DNA of 64,000 nt from Nostoc spongiaeforme FACHB-130. GTDB taxonomy: Bacteria; Cyanobacteriota; Cyanobacteriia; Cyanobacteriales; Nostocaceae. The notes below the pieces were generated by a model. The model made no database searches, was not told the origin of the DNA, and worked only from the letters and a program-made list of their open reading frames with translations. Positions 55,699-64,000 of this stretch are shown here, piece after piece; position 1 is the stretch's first letter; every line of letters starts with the position of its first letter. The translations under genes were made by a program, and so were the position numbers. The stretch spans positions 248,001 through 312,000 of the forward strand of contig NZ_JACJTB010000002.1 in assembly GCF_014698475.1 (NCBI RefSeq), in the 5' to 3' direction.

Positions 55699-56811
55699 AT
55701 GTACCTGAAAACTTTACACCTCAGACAATTTCGCAATTACCAAGACCAAAAAGTTGAGTTTAACGCTGCTAAAACAATTTTAGTGGGTAACAACGCTCAG
55801 GGTAAGTCGAATTTGTTAGAGGCGGTAGAGTTATTAGCAACATTGCGATCGCACCGAATGGCACGCGATCGTGATTTAATTCAAGATGGCACAGAATTTG
55901 CCCAAATCAACGCTAACTTAGAACGAGATACAGGGATTAGTGATTTAACTTTAACTCTCCGCCGTAATGGTCGCCGCAGCGTAGCAATTAATGGCGAGAT
56001 TGTGCGGCGACAAATGGATTTTTTAGGTGTCCTCAACGCCGTACAATTTTCCAGTTTAGATTTAGAATTAGTTCGAGGTAGTCCGGAAGTCCGCCGTAAC
56101 TGGTTGGATACTTTATTAATTCAACTCGAACCAGTTTATGCTCATATTTTGCAACAATATAACCAAGTATTACGCCAACGCAATGCCTTTCTAAAAAAAC
56201 ACCAAGACTCCCCACTCCCCAACTCACAACTTGCCCTCTGGGATGCACAGTTAGCAACCACAGGTACAAGAGTTATTAGAAGACGCGATCGGGCGATTCA
56301 AAGATTAGCTCCCATTGCTGCGGCTTGGCACGCTAGTATTAGCGGCAGTACCGAAATCTTAGAAATTAAATATTCACCAAACATTCCTTTGGTGCAGCAC
56401 CAACCAGAACAAGTCCAGCAAGCTTTCTTCAACAAAATTCAACAACGCGCTATCGCCGAACTCTACCGAGGTACTACCCTTGTCGGCCCTCATCGTGACG
56501 AAGTAGAATTGACTATTAATCAAACGCCTGCTCGGCAATATGGTTCTCAGGGTCAGCAACGCACCTTAGTCTTAGCCTTAAAACTAGCAGAATTACAGTT
56601 AATTGAAGAAGTAGTAAAAGAGCCACCATTGTTGTTGCTTGATGATGTTTTAGCGGAATTAGATCCATACCGTCAAAATCAATTGCTTGATGCGATTCAA
56701 GACCGTTTTCAAACTTTGATCACAACAACTCACTTAAGTTCTTTTGATGCTCAGTGGCTAAATTCTTCTCAAATTCTGTTTGTCAAGGCTGGAGAAATAT
56801 CAATTAATTAG
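55699..56811 (+). CDS. recF: DNA replication and repair protein RecF
   Basis: 370 residues. RecF is an SMC-like ATPase that recognises gapped DNA and helps RecOR load RecA. The start MYLKTLHLRQFRNY is classic; Walker A is GNNAQGKS (30-37), the ABC signature YGSQGQQRTLVLAL and Walker B LLLLDDVLAELD, and LVGPHRDEVEL is also typical. It is not next to dnaA/dnaN here, which is usual for cyanobacteria. The ATG is well placed after an A/T-rich repeat; no strong Shine-Dalgarno is visible. Confidence 0.95.
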   Translation: MYLKTLHLRQFRNYQDQKVEFNAAKTILVGNNAQGKSNLLEAVELLATLRSHRMARDRDLIQDGTEFAQINANLERDTGISDLTLTLRRNGRRSVAINGEIVRRQMDFLGVLNAVQFSSLDLELVRGSPEVRRNWLDTLLIQLEPVYAHILQQYNQVLRQRNAFLKKHQDSPLPNSQLALWDAQLATTGTRVIRRRDRAIQRLAPIAAAWHASISGSTEILEIKYSPNIPLVQHQPEQVQQAFFNKIQQRAIAELYRGTTLVGPHRDEVELTINQTPARQYGSQGQQRTLVLALKLAELQLIEEVVKEPPLLLLDDVLAELDPYRQNQLLDAIQDRFQTLITTTHLSSFDAQWLNSSQILFVKAGEISIN

Positions 56812-56862
56812 TCAATAGTCAATGCTCAACATGACAAATGACCAATGACCAATGAACCAGAC
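56811..56862. repeat. TGACCAATGACC tandem words
   Basis: TAGTCAATAGTCAATGCTC and GACAAATGACCAATGACCAA, a heptamer-type tandem repeat typical of Nostoc intergenic DNA. It probably supplies a false upstream ATG for the next gene. Confidence 0.5.
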
Positions 56863-56871
56863 ATTTCAATT

Positions 56872-57288
56872 ATGCAGCAAACTAATTATAAATTAGACCC
56901 TCAAGAAATTGCCTATTTAGGTGCATCATTAAGAGCAATTGAGCAAAGATTCATCAAACAAAGACGGCAAGAGGGTTATAAAAAAATTTGGTTTCAAGGT
57001 GAAGAACCTTATTTTGATGTTTTTTTTGAATTAGAGTATGACAAAATCATCTGGTTCCAATTTACCTTGCGGGGTAAAACAGTTTCTTGGGATATCCGCA
57101 AACCAGAACTGCAAACGGGTAATACCAATGAATTATGCGCTGATGATGTGAGTTTTTACGCCGCTAGTAAAACTATTGAAAATGACAATCACACAGATTG
57201 GGAATTTATATATTTAGCTAAATTAATTTTAGAAACTAGAGCCGAAGAAGAGATTTTTGCTCAAGCATTGGCATTATTTAATCAATAA
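56872..57288 (+). CDS. Conserved-looking protein, unknown function
   Basis: 138 residues from the ATG at 56872. An ATG at 56845 is within a tandem repeat and is judged false. The sequence QQTNYKLDPQEIAYLGASLR continues with aromatic-rich strands (KKIWFQGEEPYFDVFFELEY, IIWFQFTLRGKTVSWD). No active-site pattern or membrane segment is visible; an alpha/beta soluble fold is likely. I do not know the family. It follows recF on the same strand. Confidence 0.65.
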   Translation: MQQTNYKLDPQEIAYLGASLRAIEQRFIKQRRQEGYKKIWFQGEEPYFDVFFELEYDKIIWFQFTLRGKTVSWDIRKPELQTGNTNELCADDVSFYAASKTIENDNHTDWEFIYLAKLILETRAEEEIFAQALALFNQ

Positions 57289-57388
57289 TAAATAAAATTG
57301 ATCATTTGTGGTAGAGACTTTGTATACAACGTCTCTACATTAAGTAGTGGACTGTCTAGACTAAAGTAGTGCATTAGATTGGAAAAAT

Positions 57389-57421
57389 TAACCGCAGATG
57401 AACGCGGATAAACGCGGATGA
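57389..57421. repeat. AACCGCAGATGAACGCGGAT words
   Basis: Tandem GATGAACGCGGAT and GATAAACGCGGAT words. The inverse orientation appears at 61381-61415 and related ATCTGTGTTCATCTGTGG words at 46095-46142. Non-coding dispersed repeat. Confidence 0.5.
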
Positions 57422-57512
57422 AATAAGTTTTTTAATGCAACATTTTAGCCTTAACACACCCTACACTGAAATTTTTTCATAAATCAAATCGGATTTTTAT
57501 AGTTAATTGGGA

Positions 57513-57968
57513 TTAATTTTTCTCTATTTTCTTAAATAGATTCAGTACTAAAATTGTCAATAAAGCCGCTATTAATCCTAATTGCCATAAGCCACAGCCA
57601 GCAGCTATTCCTAGCGCAGCCGAAACCCAAATCGCTGCGGCTGATGTCAGTCCATGAACTTCAGGCTGCTGAGATTTTTGCGAAGATTCGCGGACAATTT
57701 CTCCCGCACCCAGAAATCCAACACCTGCGGCAATACCTTGAATGACACGACTTAAAGCATCGGCGCTAGGTTCTGATATCCCTGTCTGCAAAGGAATAAG
57801 AGTAAACAAGGCAGAACCCAAACTGACAAGTATATGAGTTCTTAAACCTGCTGGTTTGCGTCTAATTTGACGTTCAATGCCAATAATCGCACCAAATAAC
57901 AAAGCTAGGCACAGTCTAAACAGGATATTTAACCAATCATTGGGTAACAAGTAGTAAGTATTTAACAA
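57513..57968 (-). CDS. MgtC/SapB family membrane protein
   Basis: 151 residues with four or five transmembrane helices. IIGIERQIRRKPAGLRTHILVSLGSALFTL is the signature of the family (given here in part: GIERQIRRKPAGLRTH), with GIAAGVGFLGAGEIV next. MgtC in pathogens inhibits the F-type ATP synthase and supports growth in low magnesium; the cyanobacterial role is unknown. The C-terminus is short, with no ACT-like cytoplasmic domain. Single minus-strand gene. Confidence 0.87.
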   Translation of the reverse strand: MLNTYYLLPNDWLNILFRLCLALLFGAIIGIERQIRRKPAGLRTHILVSLGSALFTLIPLQTGISEPSADALSRVIQGIAAGVGFLGAGEIVRESSQKSQQPEVHGLTSAAAIWVSAALGIAAGCGLWQLGLIAALLTILVLNLFKKIEKN

Positions 57969-58180
57969 TTTTGTTTTAAAATATATAAAAAGTAATATAT
58001 GCTACTTTAACTTAAAAGTATATCATTGAGTTTACTCAAGAGAACTGAGTAAAATATATTTTAATGAGATTGTTTTGTCATAACTTAATAGGTATTTATA
58101 TCAGCTAAAGGTGCTGAGTATAAATTATTTTAGGCAAATATAGAACTCATATTTAATTTCTGAAAAAACAGTACACACCA

Positions 58181-58236
58181 AAAATACTCTTTCCTACTCC
58201 CAGCCTGTACAGATAATTTCAAAAATCAAGCCGGAT
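58181..58236 (-). repeat. GGCTGGGAGTAG dispersed repeat, copy C (inverted)
   Basis: The complement of copies A and B: AAAATACTCTTTCCTACTCC, CAGCCTGTACAGATAATTTC and AAAAATCAAGCCGGAT. It is truncated inside the GAGTAGG tandem part. Confidence 0.65.
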
Positions 58237-58427
58237 ATGAGTGAATTGACCTACCAATCATGGTAATTTTCGATGATAAACTGCATTCATCCTAGTATGG
58301 TTTGAGGCAGATGATATGGAATTGTGAGGAAAATTTATGGCAATATTAATGATCTAGACTAACAGTGTAGTGTTCCAACTGATGGACTAGCTATTTGAGT
58401 GTTAAAACAGACGAATAAGCACCTAGA

Positions 58428-58545
58428 CCCGACGAATAGAATTCGCGGCTATAAAAATTAAGTCCGCCTACGCGGACTAATTTAAAATCAAGGGTTTGTT
58501 GTGCAAGATTAACCGCGACTTTAGTTGCTTGGTGCAATATGTAAA
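58428..58545. repeat. TCCGCCT-core hairpin repeat, copy 3
   Basis: CCCGACGAATAGAATTCGCG, then AGTCCGCCTACGCGGACT, AAAATCAAGGGTTTG and a right end TTAGTTGCTTGGTGCAATAT. Same block order as 37681-37850. Confidence 0.6.
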
Positions 58546-58749
58546 ACAAAAAATATTAACTAACCAAGGGGTGAGATGATTGCCAAACAGCATTGAATGA
58601 AGACTTATAATCATAACTAAGTCCTAATAATTTTCAATAATCAAATGGAAAGAAACTCTCTCGGCAGATAATTTATGCAATAGCTTGGGAGTATTTACCG
58701 AGAGCAAAGCCTGTAGTGGCAAATTGACAAATCATTAAATATGAAGTGA

Positions 58750-61077
58750 GTGGAAAAAGTCTACTGGCTTGACCAAATTAAACTACAAGACCGCGCCAAA
58801 GTAGGCGACAAAGCATTTTATTTAAGCAGAATGATGCAGCGTGGCTACCCTGTGGTGCCTGGTTTTGTGATTTCAGCAGAAGTTTTGCGGCAATTTTTAG
58901 AAACTATTAACAGTTCAGAATCTTTAGTTGCAGACTTACCTGATTCTTCATTGCACCTTGATGTAGCTAATTGGCGACAACTCCAGCAGGTGGCTAGTCG
59001 TTTGCGTCAAGAAATCATTGCGGCAAATGTACCATCAGCGTGGGTAAGTATAATTTTTGCTGCGACAAAAGAATGGCAAACTAAATATTTGATTTTGCAA
59101 CCCACATTATCAGTTTTCAATATTAGCCAAGATATCGGAAATATAGCTGGGTTACTAGAACCAATCTTTTGTGGTTGTGATGAAGATGCGATCGCTTTGG
59201 GATTGAAGCGAGTTTGGAATCAGTTATTTCGCGCTAGAAGTTTATTGTATTGGCAACGCCAGGGAATTGATCTGCAAAATGTGAATTTGGCGGTGTTAGT
59301 ACAACCAATGCAAAATGCGATCGCCAGTGGTTCACTTCATGCTCACGCCTCTGGATGGACAATTGAAGCTACTTGGGGATTAGGAGTAGCACTCACTAGA
59401 GGAGAAGTTTTGCCAGATGTTTACTACATTCAGCCAGAAACAGGTATTGTTCTAGAACGACATTTAGGAAATAAATTGCTGGCTTATCGTCTAGATGATG
59501 AGATAATTGCAACTACACAACCGCAACTCCAATCAATACTCACTGATGAAAACAACGGTTTAGTTGCTTATTTACTTTCAGCAGAATCACAAAAACAATA
59601 CGCTTTGCCAGAGTCGAGTGTGCCACAGATCATCGCTTTGGGAAATCAGTTGGTAAGTGAACTGGGGAAAACTTTTACTGTCCAGTGGAGTATTACGGAA
59701 ATCGATACAGTTTCCCATCTCCAAATTACCGAAGTTAATACTCCCTTAGCACCAGTTTCTAACTTAAAGTTAATCAAAGGGTTGGGTGCAGCCACAGGTA
59801 AAGTAACGGCTAGTGCTTATGTGATTAATTCTCTGCAAAAACCTGAACAAATACCCGAAGGAGTCGTGCTTGTCGTCCCGATGATCGCACCTGATTGGTT
59901 GGCGTTAATGCAAAAAGTTGTGGCGATTGTGACAGTGCAAGGTGGTTTGACTAGTCATGCTGCCATATTATCCAGAGAATTAGGCATTCCCGCAGTTGTG
60001 AGTGCAAAAGATGCTACAGTCTTAATTCAAACCGGAGAAAAATTGCTAGTAGATGGCGACAGGGGAGAAATTTATCGCCTCAGAGATAGCAAAGCCAACA
60101 ATCCAGAAAATCCAGAAATTAGTATACCTGCTCCTTCTGTTTCACCCGATCATTCACATCTTAGTTCGCAGCCGCCCATGATTGCTACTCAACTAATGGT
60201 GAATCTGAGTCAGCCTAATTTAATCGAGCGATCGCAGACCTTACCTGTCGATGGTGTAGGATTGTTACGCTCGGAATTAATGCTGTTGAATATTTTGGAA
60301 GGACAACACCCCCATAATTGGATTATGAGTGGTCGTCGCTCAGAATTGTTGGAGTTGTGGACACAGCAGATTATCAATTTTGTACGTGCTTTTACGCCCC
60401 GTCCGGTATTTTATCGCTCCCTAGATTGGCGATTGTCGGAGTTTTCATCAACTTATACTCCACCAGCTGCAACTCATTCGATTTTGGGCGATCGCGGCAC
60501 ATTGAGTTATATTAACAACCCTGCCGTTTTTGATTTGGAACTCACAGCGTTACTGAATGTCCAAAAAGCAGGTTATAGCAATCTGCGGTTATTGTTACCT
60601 TTTGTGCGGAGTGTAGCTGAGTTTAGCTTTTGTCGCCAGAAAGTTGAGCAAATCGGCTTAACTCAAATGTCGCAGTTTCAACTGTGGATTATGGCAGAAG
60701 TGCCTAGTGTATTATTTTTACTGCCAGAATATGTCAAAGCCGGGGTAGCCGGAATTTCCATTGGGACAAACGACTTAACACAACTGTTGTTAGGCGTAGA
60801 TCGAGAACAAGGACAGCTGACAAAAATCTTTGATGAACGCCATCCAGCCGTCATGGGTGCGATCGCTCAATTAATCCAAATGGCGAAAAATGCCGACATC
60901 CCCTGTGCAATCTGCGGTCAAGCACCAGCATTGTATCCTGAAATTATTGACAAACTAGTAGAATGGGGCATTACTTCAATTTCCGTCGAACCAGAAGCAG
61001 TAGAACGAACACATTATGCGATCGCCCGTGCTGAACATCGGTTAATTTTAGCAGCAGCACGGCGAATAATTCATTGA
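58750..61077 (+). CDS. PEP synthase/PPDK-like protein with altered ATP domain
   Basis: 775 residues from a GTG start. The N-terminal part (VGDKAFYLSRMMQRGYPVVP) is PPDK_N-like, but the expected VRSSA-type ATP-binding motif reads LILQPTLSVFNISQD. The swivelling phosphohistidine domain is intact (TVQGGLTSHAAILSRELGIP, His403). The C-terminal PEP/pyruvate barrel has VGLLRSEL, YRSLDWRLSEF, GTNDLTQLLLGVDREQGQL and the CAICGQAP cysteine. It may be a PEP synthase-like enzyme, a PEP-dependent phosphotransferase, or act on another phosphate donor. A small gene follows 10 bp after the stop, so they form an operon. Confidence 0.8.
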   Translation: MEKVYWLDQIKLQDRAKVGDKAFYLSRMMQRGYPVVPGFVISAEVLRQFLETINSSESLVADLPDSSLHLDVANWRQLQQVASRLRQEIIAANVPSAWVSIIFAATKEWQTKYLILQPTLSVFNISQDIGNIAGLLEPIFCGCDEDAIALGLKRVWNQLFRARSLLYWQRQGIDLQNVNLAVLVQPMQNAIASGSLHAHASGWTIEATWGLGVALTRGEVLPDVYYIQPETGIVLERHLGNKLLAYRLDDEIIATTQPQLQSILTDENNGLVAYLLSAESQKQYALPESSVPQIIALGNQLVSELGKTFTVQWSITEIDTVSHLQITEVNTPLAPVSNLKLIKGLGAATGKVTASAYVINSLQKPEQIPEGVVLVVPMIAPDWLALMQKVVAIVTVQGGLTSHAAILSRELGIPAVVSAKDATVLIQTGEKLLVDGDRGEIYRLRDSKANNPENPEISIPAPSVSPDHSHLSSQPPMIATQLMVNLSQPNLIERSQTLPVDGVGLLRSELMLLNILEGQHPHNWIMSGRRSELLELWTQQIINFVRAFTPRPVFYRSLDWRLSEFSSTYTPPAATHSILGDRGTLSYINNPAVFDLELTALLNVQKAGYSNLRLLLPFVRSVAEFSFCRQKVEQIGLTQMSQFQLWIMAEVPSVLFLLPEYVKAGVAGISIGTNDLTQLLLGVDREQGQLTKIFDERHPAVMGAIAQLIQMAKNADIPCAICGQAPALYPEIIDKLVEWGITSISVEPEAVERTHYAIARAEHRLILAAARRIIH

Positions 61078-61087
61078 AGGACAATTG

Positions 61088-61342
61088 ATGAAAGCTATGA
61101 ACAGTCAACAAAAACCAATTCTCAATGAGCTTCAACAACTAGTACAATCATCAGCAGAACGTCCTTTTTATGAAACCGCGACTCCCCAAGAATGGATAGC
61201 AGCATTTCAAGAATGGGTAGAAAGCCACCGAGAACTTAACCTTCCTACACTTTCAGATGAAGGTATCAGCCGAGAAAGTATTTATGGAGAACACTCAGAA
61301 ATTACGGCTGTCAACCCTAGCACTGTTGTATCTACTTCTTAA
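61088..61342 (+). CDS. Small protein co-transcribed with the PEP-synthase-like gene
   Basis: 84 residues from the ATG at 61088, preceded by AAGGA at 61077-61081, which overlaps the end of the upstream gene. The sequence contains FYETATPQEWIAAFQEWVESH, helical and acidic, with a Ser/Thr-rich tail. I do not recognise a family. The tight spacing suggests a functional link to the PEP-synthase-like protein, possibly as a subunit or regulator. Confidence 0.65.
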   Translation: MKAMNSQQKPILNELQQLVQSSAERPFYETATPQEWIAAFQEWVESHRELNLPTLSDEGISRESIYGEHSEITAVNPSTVVSTS

Positions 61343-61380
61343 GTCAATATAGCGGTTTTCACTTGAGTAAAATCCAAATT

Positions 61381-61415
61381 CATCCGCGTTTATCTGCGTC
61401 CATCTGCGGTTAATT
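61381..61415. repeat. ATCTGCGTCCATCTGCGGTT words
   Basis: CATCCGCGTTTATCTGCGTC and CATCTGCGGTTAATT, the reverse orientation of 57389-57421. Non-coding. Confidence 0.5.
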
Positions 61416-61456
61416 ATTTTTTTCTGTACTTCACTGAGTGGAGAAACACTGTAAAA

Positions 61457-62278
61457 TCACTTCATATACCCAGTTTCGCGCAGAAACTTGCGTAAATCGG
61501 CAAAATATTGAGCGCGATCGCTTTTTGTATAAGCTTGTCGGACTCGTTTCCAACCATCTTCTCCTTGACCCAGCAAATATTTATCAGCCAAATACGCAGC
61601 TAAAAATCCTTTACCGTCATCACCTTGCTGGCGAATCTCAGTGTAAGTTTTCCATAATTCAGAAGCGTGACTGTAAATCAACTTGGGATAGCGACGAGTC
61701 ACATCAACCATTTTGCCTTGGCGATATTGCCAAATTTGCAACGGATAAGCAGAAGCAGCATAAGCTGTAAAAGAGTATGCAAAGCGATCGTCTCGACTCT
61801 CAAGTTCGATAATGCCATCTTTATCAAAATCCTGAAATCGATACGCCCCATTACCCCAGTCTTGGCGAATTTGAGTATACTTTTGAGATTTTTTGTCGTA
61901 GCGGTAAATCAACGAATAAGTACAACAATGTGCGCCGCCTGTAAAGAAATCGGCAATTACCTCTGGTTCTTTGTCACCGTCTAAATCTAGTATGGGTAAC
62001 TTCTCTTCTTTCTCATATATCCCGCCAACAGGACGATCATATTCACTTTCCTGGGGCAGTTTTTGATCTAAAACTACTTTACCTGTGCGGCTAATTTGCA
62101 AACGCACATTTTTATATTGATATTCCTCTGGTTTGTCATAAGAGATTTCTGCACGCACATTACCTGATTCCCCAACAATAGTTGCAGCACTACTAGGCTG
62201 GGTGAATACAGCAATTTGACTTAAAACAGCTAAACCGATAAAAGATTGACTCAGCACAGCAAAAAAATTCTTCAGCAT
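61457..62278 (-). CDS. Secreted protein with FG-GAP/EF-hand-like motif
   Basis: 273 residues from ATG at 62276-62278; a TTG at 62302 is an alternative. A signal peptide (LKNFFAVLSQSFIGLAVLSQ up to PSSAA) directs export. The mature part has LPILDLDGDKEPEVIADFFTGGAH, an Asp-rich calcium-binding-type loop (D-x-D-G-D) and a second one at FQDFDKDGIIELESRDD, as in VCBS/FG-GAP repeat proteins. The cysteine pair CC follows. A periplasmic or surface calcium-binding protein is inferred. Function unknown; minus strand, convergent with the previous operon. Confidence 0.7.
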   Translation of the reverse strand: MLKNFFAVLSQSFIGLAVLSQIAVFTQPSSAATIVGESGNVRAEISYDKPEEYQYKNVRLQISRTGKVVLDQKLPQESEYDRPVGGIYEKEEKLPILDLDGDKEPEVIADFFTGGAHCCTYSLIYRYDKKSQKYTQIRQDWGNGAYRFQDFDKDGIIELESRDDRFAYSFTAYAASAYPLQIWQYRQGKMVDVTRRYPKLIYSHASELWKTYTEIRQQGDDGKGFLAAYLADKYLLGQGEDGWKRVRQAYTKSDRAQYFADLRKFLRETGYMK

Positions 62279-62326
62279 AAGTGTTGTATATGGCTTGTTC
62301 AACTGTATACAACACTACAAAAACCA

Positions 62327-63502
62327 TCAATATCGGAAAATACCTGCTATTTGTAACTGACTGGGCATTTTCTCTGGTTCCACAGCATAAACCCTACCAC
62401 CATTGAGAATCGTATGTATCGCGGCAAAATCTAACAAATCTTGATCATCTGGTTCTGGTTCTGGGTGAATCTCTACATTCATCGTTTCTGGGTCAAACTT
62501 ACCCCAGATTTGTTTTCCTACAGGGACAAATAGAGAATCAACTCTTTGGTAATAAGCCGCAGCCACAATTTCTTTAAGATCACTAGAAGCTGTACCAGTA
62601 TCTTCACCCAGCAGTTGTTGATAAAGTTCCATCGCTTGCTGTTCCGACTCATGAAACAGCGGCTCGACAATTTCCCAAGCATCCGCGTGTAATTCCTCAA
62701 CTTGGAAAAGCTCTGGTCTGCGGGTGATACCTTGTTCTAGTAAATTGTGATAACTGTTAGCTTCGCGGTAAATAGGATGAAGATAATCTACGCCCGCCAA
62801 AATTAGTGGTGCTGTTTCTTCGCGGAGTTTTTCGTGCAGTTCCGCATCAACTATATGAAAGTATTGCAGGATGGCTGCTTGGTGTTGATCTCGGTCTGGG
62901 CTTCCTTGTCCGTGGAATGCACCTGGCTGGGAGCGAGAGAAAGGATTGGAGGTGCTACCTTTTTTTGTAGCGATGCGAAATGGGCCTTCTTTCGCGGTTT
63001 CGTCGTATAGCAGAGCTTCATCAAGGCTCTTGGGTAGATTTTCGATTTCTACTTCCTGCAAACCAGAGCGCGTACCTGCAAAAAATTTCAAATCTTGTTG
63101 GCTTAAAGCCAGAACATAGAATTTACCATCATGATTAATTAAAGGTAGTAATGGCTTGATATGGAAGCGATCGCTCACAACTACCAATTCTGGAAACTCC
63201 GTTGGTAACTGATAATAACGAAATACTCCCGGAGCAATAAAAATTGCTAAACCTTGATCTTGATTTTCCCAAAATTCTCCTGTATCCAGTTCCATCGCTG
63301 GCTGAACCAACTCATTAGCTTGTCCTTGGCTCATTTCAATTGCTTCTAAACGGCTTTGTGCTTCCCGGATGAGATTTTTGAAGCGAATTGGATTTTGTCG
63401 AATCTCTGGCCCTGCTTTTTGCATTGGCATATATAGAGAAATACAGGGTTGATTAGTATTTTCAGTTAAAGTCTTTAGCTCATCAATAGATAATAGCGTC
63501 AT
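62327..63502 (-). CDS. baeRF-type (aeRF1-like) protein
   Basis: 391 residues from the ATG at 63500-63502, with AGGAG ten bases upstream. The N-terminus MTLLSIDELKTLTENTNQPC with SLYMPMQKAGPEIRQNPIRF and the later strand patterns match the bacterial archaeo-eukaryotic release-factor-like (baeRF) group, probably the baeRF3/7-type, proposed to act in ribosome rescue or hibernation. No GGQ motif is seen; GQGSPDRDQHQ occupies the comparable mid-region. The assignment rests on remembered patterns. It lies 49 bp upstream of the secreted-protein gene on the same strand. Confidence 0.68.
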   Translation of the reverse strand: MTLLSIDELKTLTENTNQPCISLYMPMQKAGPEIRQNPIRFKNLIREAQSRLEAIEMSQGQANELVQPAMELDTGEFWENQDQGLAIFIAPGVFRYYQLPTEFPELVVVSDRFHIKPLLPLINHDGKFYVLALSQQDLKFFAGTRSGLQEVEIENLPKSLDEALLYDETAKEGPFRIATKKGSTSNPFSRSQPGAFHGQGSPDRDQHQAAILQYFHIVDAELHEKLREETAPLILAGVDYLHPIYREANSYHNLLEQGITRRPELFQVEELHADAWEIVEPLFHESEQQAMELYQQLLGEDTGTASSDLKEIVAAAYYQRVDSLFVPVGKQIWGKFDPETMNVEIHPEPEPDDQDLLDFAAIHTILNGGRVYAVEPEKMPSQLQIAGIFRY

Positions 63503-63659
63503 AATTATAAAACTCCTATCCACAGCAATCTAAATTGCATGATCTAGATTTATTTCATAACTAGACACTAAATATTTCATCTTTCTTTTGATAAAAAATA
63601 TCGACAAACCCACCATTCTTGAGAGAGATATAGCAGTCATCAAACATTCGTTAACAAAA

Positions 63660-63692
63660 ATATCCCCGACTTCTCAAAGAAGTCGGGGATAT
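63660..63692. terminator. AAGTCGGGGATAT hairpin
   Basis: ATATCCCCGACTTC pairs with GAAGTCGGGGATAT around TCAAA, almost the same arms as 487-519. It lies downstream of the minus-strand gene at 63776-64000 and could terminate it. Confidence 0.65.
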
Positions 63693-63775
63693 GAAGAAAA
63701 AATGAATTAATACATTAATTTCTGAATGTATTAATTCAAATTCATTTATGTAAATATTTGAACTAAAGTTTCTGC

Positions 63776-64000
63776 TTATCCAACATTGGGTGTATCAGTA
63801 TTAGCTGAATTTGAGTTAACTACCATTCTTTCTGGTGTTTGATTCACAAAACCTAAACTCACTCGTTTCATCAGCCAGTGCAATCCAAGCAAAATCACAA
63901 ATGTCAGAGTTATAATCACTAAAGGTTGTTTACCCAAAAGTTCTTCTACACCTTTAGTTAATAAAGCATCTGGTTGCGTAATAAAATCCCAGCTGTTGAA
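63776..64000 (-). CDS. Membrane protein C-terminus, cut by the window edge
   Basis: The last 74 codons of a minus-strand gene whose start is beyond the right edge; stop TAA at 63776-63778. One hydrophobic helix (LVIITLTFVILLGLHWLM) follows FITQPDALLTKGVEELLGKQ and leads into a polar tail ending TDTPNVG. A single-pass or polytopic membrane protein; the family cannot be told from this part. Confidence 0.6.
   Translation of the reverse strand, partial: FNSWDFITQPDALLTKGVEELLGKQPLVIITLTFVILLGLHWLMKRVSLGFVNQTPERMVVNSNSANTDTPNVG

Larger units (their letters stand above)
57969..58749. other. Repeat-rich intergenic region
   Basis: 780 bp without a credible gene. It holds the inverted GGCTGGGAGTAG repeat copy (58181-58236) and the third TCCGCCT-core repeat (58428-58545). 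The rest is AT-rich and unremarkable. Confidence 0.5.

Overview
The window is chromosomal DNA from a filamentous, probably heterocyst-forming cyanobacterium (Nostoc/Anabaena-like, order Nostocales). The evidence is the many HIP1 palindromes (GCGATCGC), the GC content of about 40%, the adjacent phytoene desaturase and phytoene synthase genes followed by a NatB-type amino-acid binding protein (the order known in Anabaena), a treZ-treY-treH trehalose cluster, cyanobacterial families such as DUF3181, and dense short repeats typical of this group. No rRNA, CRISPR array, complete prophage or transposase gene is visible. Two tRNA genes are present: Ser-GCU on the plus strand and Arg-ACG on the minus strand.

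Layout. 1-4 kb: end of an unknown gene, a small secreted protein, an RqcH/NFACT protein, then a candidate small RNA whose terminator is duplicated 0.9 kb away around a SAP-domain gene and a small plasmid-like gene (possible integration scar). 4-10.5 kb: trehalose operon treZ, treY, treH. 10.5-21 kb: mostly minus-strand housekeeping and accessory genes (VOC enzyme, aldo/keto reductase, cytochrome c6-like protein, Uma2 protein, Pmp3 and holin-like membrane proteins, radical SAM protein, an Rpn-like protein with a partly duplicated 3' end, NagZ). 21-31 kb: crtP, crtB, tRNA-Ser, natB, an outer-membrane-like protein, beta-lactamase-fold hydrolase, NlpC/P60 endopeptidase, glycosyltransferase, Uma2 protein and an MFS transporter.

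31-35.4 kb is the most unusual region: an AT-rich, HIP1-free two-gene island encoding a Pycsar-type transmembrane effector followed by a 1056-residue protein with an N-terminal class III nucleotide cyclase domain and 14 WD40 repeats. I interpret it as a Pycsar-like cyclic-nucleotide immune or conflict system in which the cyclase carries the C-terminal chassis of the cyanobacterial NACHT-WD40 proteins. 35-46 kb: sucrose-phosphate phosphatase, tRNA-Arg, moaC, a degenerate GAF/kinase-like protein with its response regulator, small conserved proteins, an epimerase, clpB and two small membrane proteins. 46-64 kb: phosphoglucomutase family enzyme, a PD-(D/E)XK nuclease with Fe-S type cysteines, an unknown 459-residue protein, a beta-propeller/transglutaminase fusion, a type II P-type ATPase, recF, MgtC-like protein, a PEP-synthase-like protein with an altered N-domain, a secreted protein and a baeRF-type protein.

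Intergenic DNA carries several dispersed families: a CTAGTACA-ended MITE-like element (three copies), a GGCTGGGAGTAG element (three copies), a hairpin family with a TCCGCCT core (three copies), AAGTCGGG hairpins that often act as terminators, and CTTTGCGTC- or TCTGCGGTT-type tandem words. Most positions were judged by eye and family assignments come from motif recognition; no searches were run.
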